Shown here: in pieces, positions 6,461 to 8,274 of the stretch
Position numbering within the stretch: position 1 is the first letter of the stretch
Layout: each line of letters begins with the position of its first letter
Assembly (NCBI GenBank): GCA_009920225.1
Contig: RGAJ01000063.1
Location: 1-8,274, forward strand
From: Paracoccaceae bacterium
Lineage (GTDB): Bacteria > Pseudomonadota > Alphaproteobacteria > Rhodobacterales > Rhodobacteraceae
Reading direction: 5' to 3'
DNA: 8,274 nucleotides
The notes under the pieces: generated by a model
Databases searched by the model: none
Seen by the model: only the letters and a program-made list of their open reading frames with translations
What the model was told of the DNA's origin: nothing
Translations under genes and position numbers: made by a program

Positions 6461-6886
6461 TTAATGGCGTTTATTCAGCATCACGGTGCCAAGGATCATG
6501 TCCGTCACCCCCTTGCCAGACCGTTGGGTTGCCATCATCACGCATGAGGCAAGTTGGATCACGGGAAAGGCAAATGAAACATAAAGACCGAGGGTGTGTA
6601 AAAACGCGCTTGTGAGTTCAAGTTTTGATCCATCCCCTTGGCGAAGTTCGATGGCCATCAATCGCATCCCCCATGTAGCAGATCCCGATGCAAGCGTCAT
6701 CACACGATAGACAAAGCCAACAATCATTACGAACGCTGGAAAAAAGAAGAGGGCGGTGAATGCGGTCAACGGGGTTAAGATTGCACCGACAATGATGATA
6801 ACGGCCAAATCGATGATCCACGCGATCAATCGTTTTGATGCAACGCTTTCGTAAAACTCAGGATGGGTTTCAGGGGCAGGTAACAT
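6461..6886 (-). CDS. RDD family integral membrane protein
   Basis: This is a 141-residue inner-membrane protein of the RDD family, whose members are of mixed or unknown function (some act in ion transport). The family signature is visible: Arg19 and Asp26 in KRLIAWIIDL open the first membrane segment (about 19-38), a second follows at about 44-64, then the SATWGMRLMAIEL segment, a third membrane segment (about 96-118) and Asp129 in GKGVTDMILGTVMLNK at the end. I chose the ATG at 6886 because the weak AAGAGA ribosome site is seven bases upstream; the ATG at 6892 is only one base from it and would add two residues. A strong hairpin lies upstream, separating it from the DUF2852 gene, and bpt follows after 73 bases. 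Its specific substrate or partner cannot be inferred. Confidence 0.88.
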   Translation of the reverse strand: MLPAPETHPEFYESVASKRLIAWIIDLAVIIIVGAILTPLTAFTALFFFPAFVMIVGFVYRVMTLASGSATWGMRLMAIELRQGDGSKLELTSAFLHTLGLYVSFAFPVIQLASCVMMATQRSGKGVTDMILGTVMLNKRH

Positions 6887-6905
6887 GTTCATGTCTCTTG
6901 GAAAT

Positions 6906-6927
6906 GACCCCCTAGAATTAGGGGGTC
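6906..6927 (-). terminator. Strong hairpin between the DUF2852 and RDD genes
   Basis: GACCCCCTA (6906-6914) and TAGGGGGTC (6919-6927) form a perfect 9-bp stem with a 4-base loop, 14 bases past the DUF2852 stop. On the minus strand it is followed only by ATTTCC, with no long T run. It may be a weak terminator, an attenuator or a 3'-end-stabilising stem that lowers expression of the RDD gene relative to the DUF2852 gene. Confidence 0.6.
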
Positions 6928-6941
6928 GTTGTTGGGTGATA

Positions 6942-7337
6942 TTAGCTTGCTTTCTTTTCACGATCTTTCAAGAATTCGTCAAACTCGGCCTTGTCTTTGG
7001 CTTGGCGCAGACGATCCAAGAACGCTTCGAAATCTTGTTGTTCTTGGGCCAAGCGGTCAATTGTATCCTGACGATAGGCGTCAAAAGCCATGTTTCCGCT
7101 GGACCGCCAATGCTTGTGCGATTTACGGGAATGATGAGAACAGCATGATTTATTGAACATTTTTTTACTCCAGATCATATATGCAAGCAGGGCAAATCCG
7201 ACGGGCCAGAAAAAGATGAATCCCAGCACAGTCGCACCAATCCACGCTCCTTTACCTTTGCGGTCAAGCCAGCCTTCGGATCGCTCAAACCAATTTGGCT
7301 TGTTAAACGAGGCTGGAATATCAGCGGCAGTCGACAT
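6942..7337 (-). CDS. DUF2852 family membrane protein
   Basis: This 131-residue protein matches the DUF2852 family of alphaproteobacteria, for which I know no function. It has a short N-terminal part (LDRKGKGAW at about 24-32), one clear membrane helix with the typical LGFIFFWPVGFALLAYMIWS (about 38-57), a short basic segment rich in Cys and His (SCCSHHSRKSHKHW, 64-77) and a charged, helix-prone tail (about 84-129) that could form a coiled coil. The ATG at 7337 has a very good ribosome site, AGGAGA, five bases upstream. Two matching palindromes lie upstream between this gene and the deacylase gene, one overlapping a -10-like TGTAAT (7381-7376), so regulated transcription from its own promoter is likely. 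A hairpin follows its stop. Confidence 0.88.
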   Translation of the reverse strand: MSTAADIPASFNKPNWFERSEGWLDRKGKGAWIGATVLGFIFFWPVGFALLAYMIWSKKMFNKSCCSHHSRKSHKHWRSSGNMAFDAYRQDTIDRLAQEQQDFEAFLDRLRQAKDKAEFDEFLKDREKKAS

Positions 7338-7357
7338 TTTTTTCTCCTAAACTAAAC

Positions 7358-7378
7358 AATGTGAATGGCTTTCACATT
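7358..7378. promoter_or_regulatory. Operator-like palindrome, copy 1
   Basis: AATGTGAA (7358-7365), a 5-base spacer TGGCT, then TTCACATT (7371-7378) form a perfect 8-bp inverted repeat. It is centred 31 bases before the DUF2852 start codon and overlaps a minus-strand TGTAAT (7381-7376) resembling a -10 box at five of six positions. No good -35 box sits at the proper distance. The layout suits a repressor that blocks transcription start. Confidence 0.65.
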
Positions 7379-7415
7379 ACAGAAATGGGAATGGAGACTG
7401 GACTTGCCAAGGCCC

Positions 7416-7436
7416 AATGTAAATAATTTTTACATT
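7416..7436. promoter_or_regulatory. Operator-like palindrome, copy 2
   Basis: AATGTAAA (7416-7423), spacer TAATT, then TTTACATT (7429-7436) repeat the architecture of copy 1 exactly, 58 bp away centre to centre. One base differs per arm and the change is symmetric (G to A on one side, C to T on the other). It lies just after the deacylase stop; no T run follows on the minus strand, so it is not a canonical terminator. Confidence 0.65.
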
Positions 7437-7443
7437 ATTTTTA

Positions 7444-7911
7444 TTATTGTGTAAAATGAATGACTTGAGCGGAAATTATTTTTGATAATTGATCTGGATT
7501 GACCGAAAAAACATGGTTTGGTGTGCCTGCCGCGACCCAAATATTTTCAAATTCCAAGAGGCGGGGGTCCATAAATGGGATACTTGGGGTCAGATGACCC
7601 ACGGGCGACACGCCCCCGATGGCAAAGCCTGTTTTTGCCCGAATGGCGGTTGCATCGGCCTTGATCATGGATTCGCCTGCGACACGCGCCGCTTTGTCAC
7701 TATCCACCGAATTCCCGCCCGCCGTGAGGAAAAGATAAATGTTGCCCGTGCTGGCTCCTTGGAAAATGATGGATTTTCCAATTTGATCGACGTGGCATCC
7801 CACTTGATCGGCGGCCATTTGCGCAGTTTTTGCCAATCCTGTTTCCAAAATCGTATCTGGCAGACCCAAGGCGGTCATTGCTGCTTTGACACGGTTCAAA
7901 CTTTTGCTCAT
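7444..7911 (-). CDS. YbaK/EbsC family aminoacyl-tRNA deacylase
   Basis: This 155-residue cytoplasmic protein belongs to the YbaK/ProX superfamily of editing domains, which hydrolyse mischarged tRNAs (for YbaK itself, Cys-tRNA-Pro). The key lysine appears as Lys46 in QIGKSIIFQG, and the substrate-loop motif GGVSPVGHL at 99-107 is clear, with AGE at 78-80 and a WVAAGTPNHVF segment near the C-terminus. Which tRNA it edits cannot be told from sequence. The ATG at 7911 is preferred: an AGG lies seven bases upstream and the next residues start the domain normally; an in-frame GTG at 7926 is possible. It diverges from glnE with only 30 bases between start codons. The DUF2852 gene follows after 106 bases holding two operator-like palindromes. 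Confidence 0.9.
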   Translation of the reverse strand: MSKSLNRVKAAMTALGLPDTILETGLAKTAQMAADQVGCHVDQIGKSIIFQGASTGNIYLFLTAGGNSVDSDKAARVAGESMIKADATAIRAKTGFAIGGVSPVGHLTPSIPFMDPRLLEFENIWVAAGTPNHVFSVNPDQLSKIISAQVIHFTQ

Positions 7912-7941
7912 TGTCGGACCTAACACTTAAAAGGATTTGTC

Positions 7942-8274
7942 ATGAGTTTTGCCTCATCCCTGCGCCATAGTCCACATATCTATGATAAAGACATGGCATC
8001 TGATACGGTTGCCGATCTGGATGTGTCGGGCGCGGTCAAGGACTTTCTCGCTGCCGTCGGCAGTTGCAGCCCCTATCTCAAAACACTGATCGCGCGAGAA
8101 AAAAACTGGCTTTTGCCTGCATTGGAAGCAACCGAAGACCCGCTTGTCGCAGAATTTGAACGGTTGAAAACCTTAGCCCCCGACGAAATTGCGGCGGGCT
8201 TGCGCCAAGGCAAGCGGCGCGTCGCGCTTTATGCGGCCCTTGCAGATTTAGGGCATGTCTGGCCGCTGGAACGG
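7942..8274 (+). CDS. glnE: Glutamine synthetase adenylyltransferase/deadenylase, N-terminal part
   Basis: This frame is open from the ATG at 7942 to the window edge (111 codons) and continues beyond it. The protein adenylylates and de-adenylylates glutamine synthetase in response to PII signalling, matching nitrogen assimilation to supply. Family landmarks here are CSPYLKTLIARE..WLLPAL (about 48-67), typical of the region before the first nucleotidyltransferase domain, and LRQGKRRVALYAALADLGHVWPLE (about 87-110). Complete GlnE proteins are about 900-1000 residues, so only about a tenth is visible and neither catalytic domain is included. AAGGA lies six bases before the ATG, a good ribosome site. 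With just 30 bases between its start and the divergent deacylase start, its promoter probably lies inside the deacylase coding region. Confidence 0.9.
   Translation, partial: MSFASSLRHSPHIYDKDMASDTVADLDVSGAVKDFLAAVGSCSPYLKTLIAREKNWLLPALEATEDPLVAEFERLKTLAPDEIAAGLRQGKRRVALYAALADLGHVWPLER

Noticed and set aside
7474..7490. AATTAT..ATAATT inverted repeat near the end of the deacylase gene as a third operator copy
   Set aside because: It shares only the 5-base spacer, lacks the AATGT/ACATT ends of the two real copies and lies in AT-rich coding sequence where such repeats arise by chance.
7489..7923. 144-codon plus-strand frame opposite the deacylase gene
   Set aside because: The deacylase frame carries the family lysine and GGVSPVGH motif; the opposite frame has none and has atypical composition.
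1..8274. CRISPR array, transposon, prophage, tRNA or toxin-antitoxin genes
   Set aside because: I saw no regularly spaced repeats, terminal inverted repeats with a transposase, tRNA-like folds or paired small toxin/antitoxin genes in either strand.

Overview
The window looks like chromosomal core sequence from an alphaproteobacterium, most likely a marine Rhodobacteraceae (Roseobacter-type) species of moderate GC content. This rests on protein resemblance: fused-type PntA/PntB, Bpt-type leucyltransferase, a DUF2852 protein, an RDD protein and a DUF59 Fe-S protein all read like Roseobacter homologues. I saw no rRNA, tRNA, insertion sequence, prophage or CRISPR array. Genes are densely packed and no gene-free stretch exceeds about 125 bases.

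Layout. Positions 25-2927 (+) carry the proton-translocating transhydrogenase genes pntA (5' end missing or disrupted) and pntB, closed by a strong hairpin terminator near 2960. On the minus strand, tpiA (3788 to 3051) converges on pntB. A 2-oxoglutarate/Fe(II) oxygenase gene (3876-4778, +) diverges from tpiA across an 87-base control region that holds a symmetric pair of GACGTC-centred sites.

From 7911 down to 4780, six minus-strand genes lie head to tail: a YbaK/EbsC-type tRNA deacylase, a DUF2852 membrane protein, an RDD membrane protein, the N-end-rule leucyltransferase bpt, a DUF59/SufT-like Fe-S assembly protein and an A-type Fe-S carrier (IscA/SufA family). Hairpins or candidate promoters in several gaps suggest multiple transcription units, not one operon. 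At the right edge, glnE (7942 onward, +) starts 30 bases from the deacylase start and runs out of the window.

Most of the region is ordinary housekeeping: NADPH supply, glycolysis, Fe-S assembly, N-degron tagging, tRNA proofreading and nitrogen control. I found no new multi-gene system. The parts that merit a second look are non-coding. The best is two 21-bp palindromes with the same architecture (AATGT-R-AA, 5-base spacer, mirror) upstream of the DUF2852 gene, differing by symmetric substitutions, as expected for operators of one unidentified dimeric regulator. Others are an apparent one-base frameshift at the 5' end of the DUF59 gene, a possibly leaderless bpt start inside nested inverted repeats, and an interrupted pntA 5' end.
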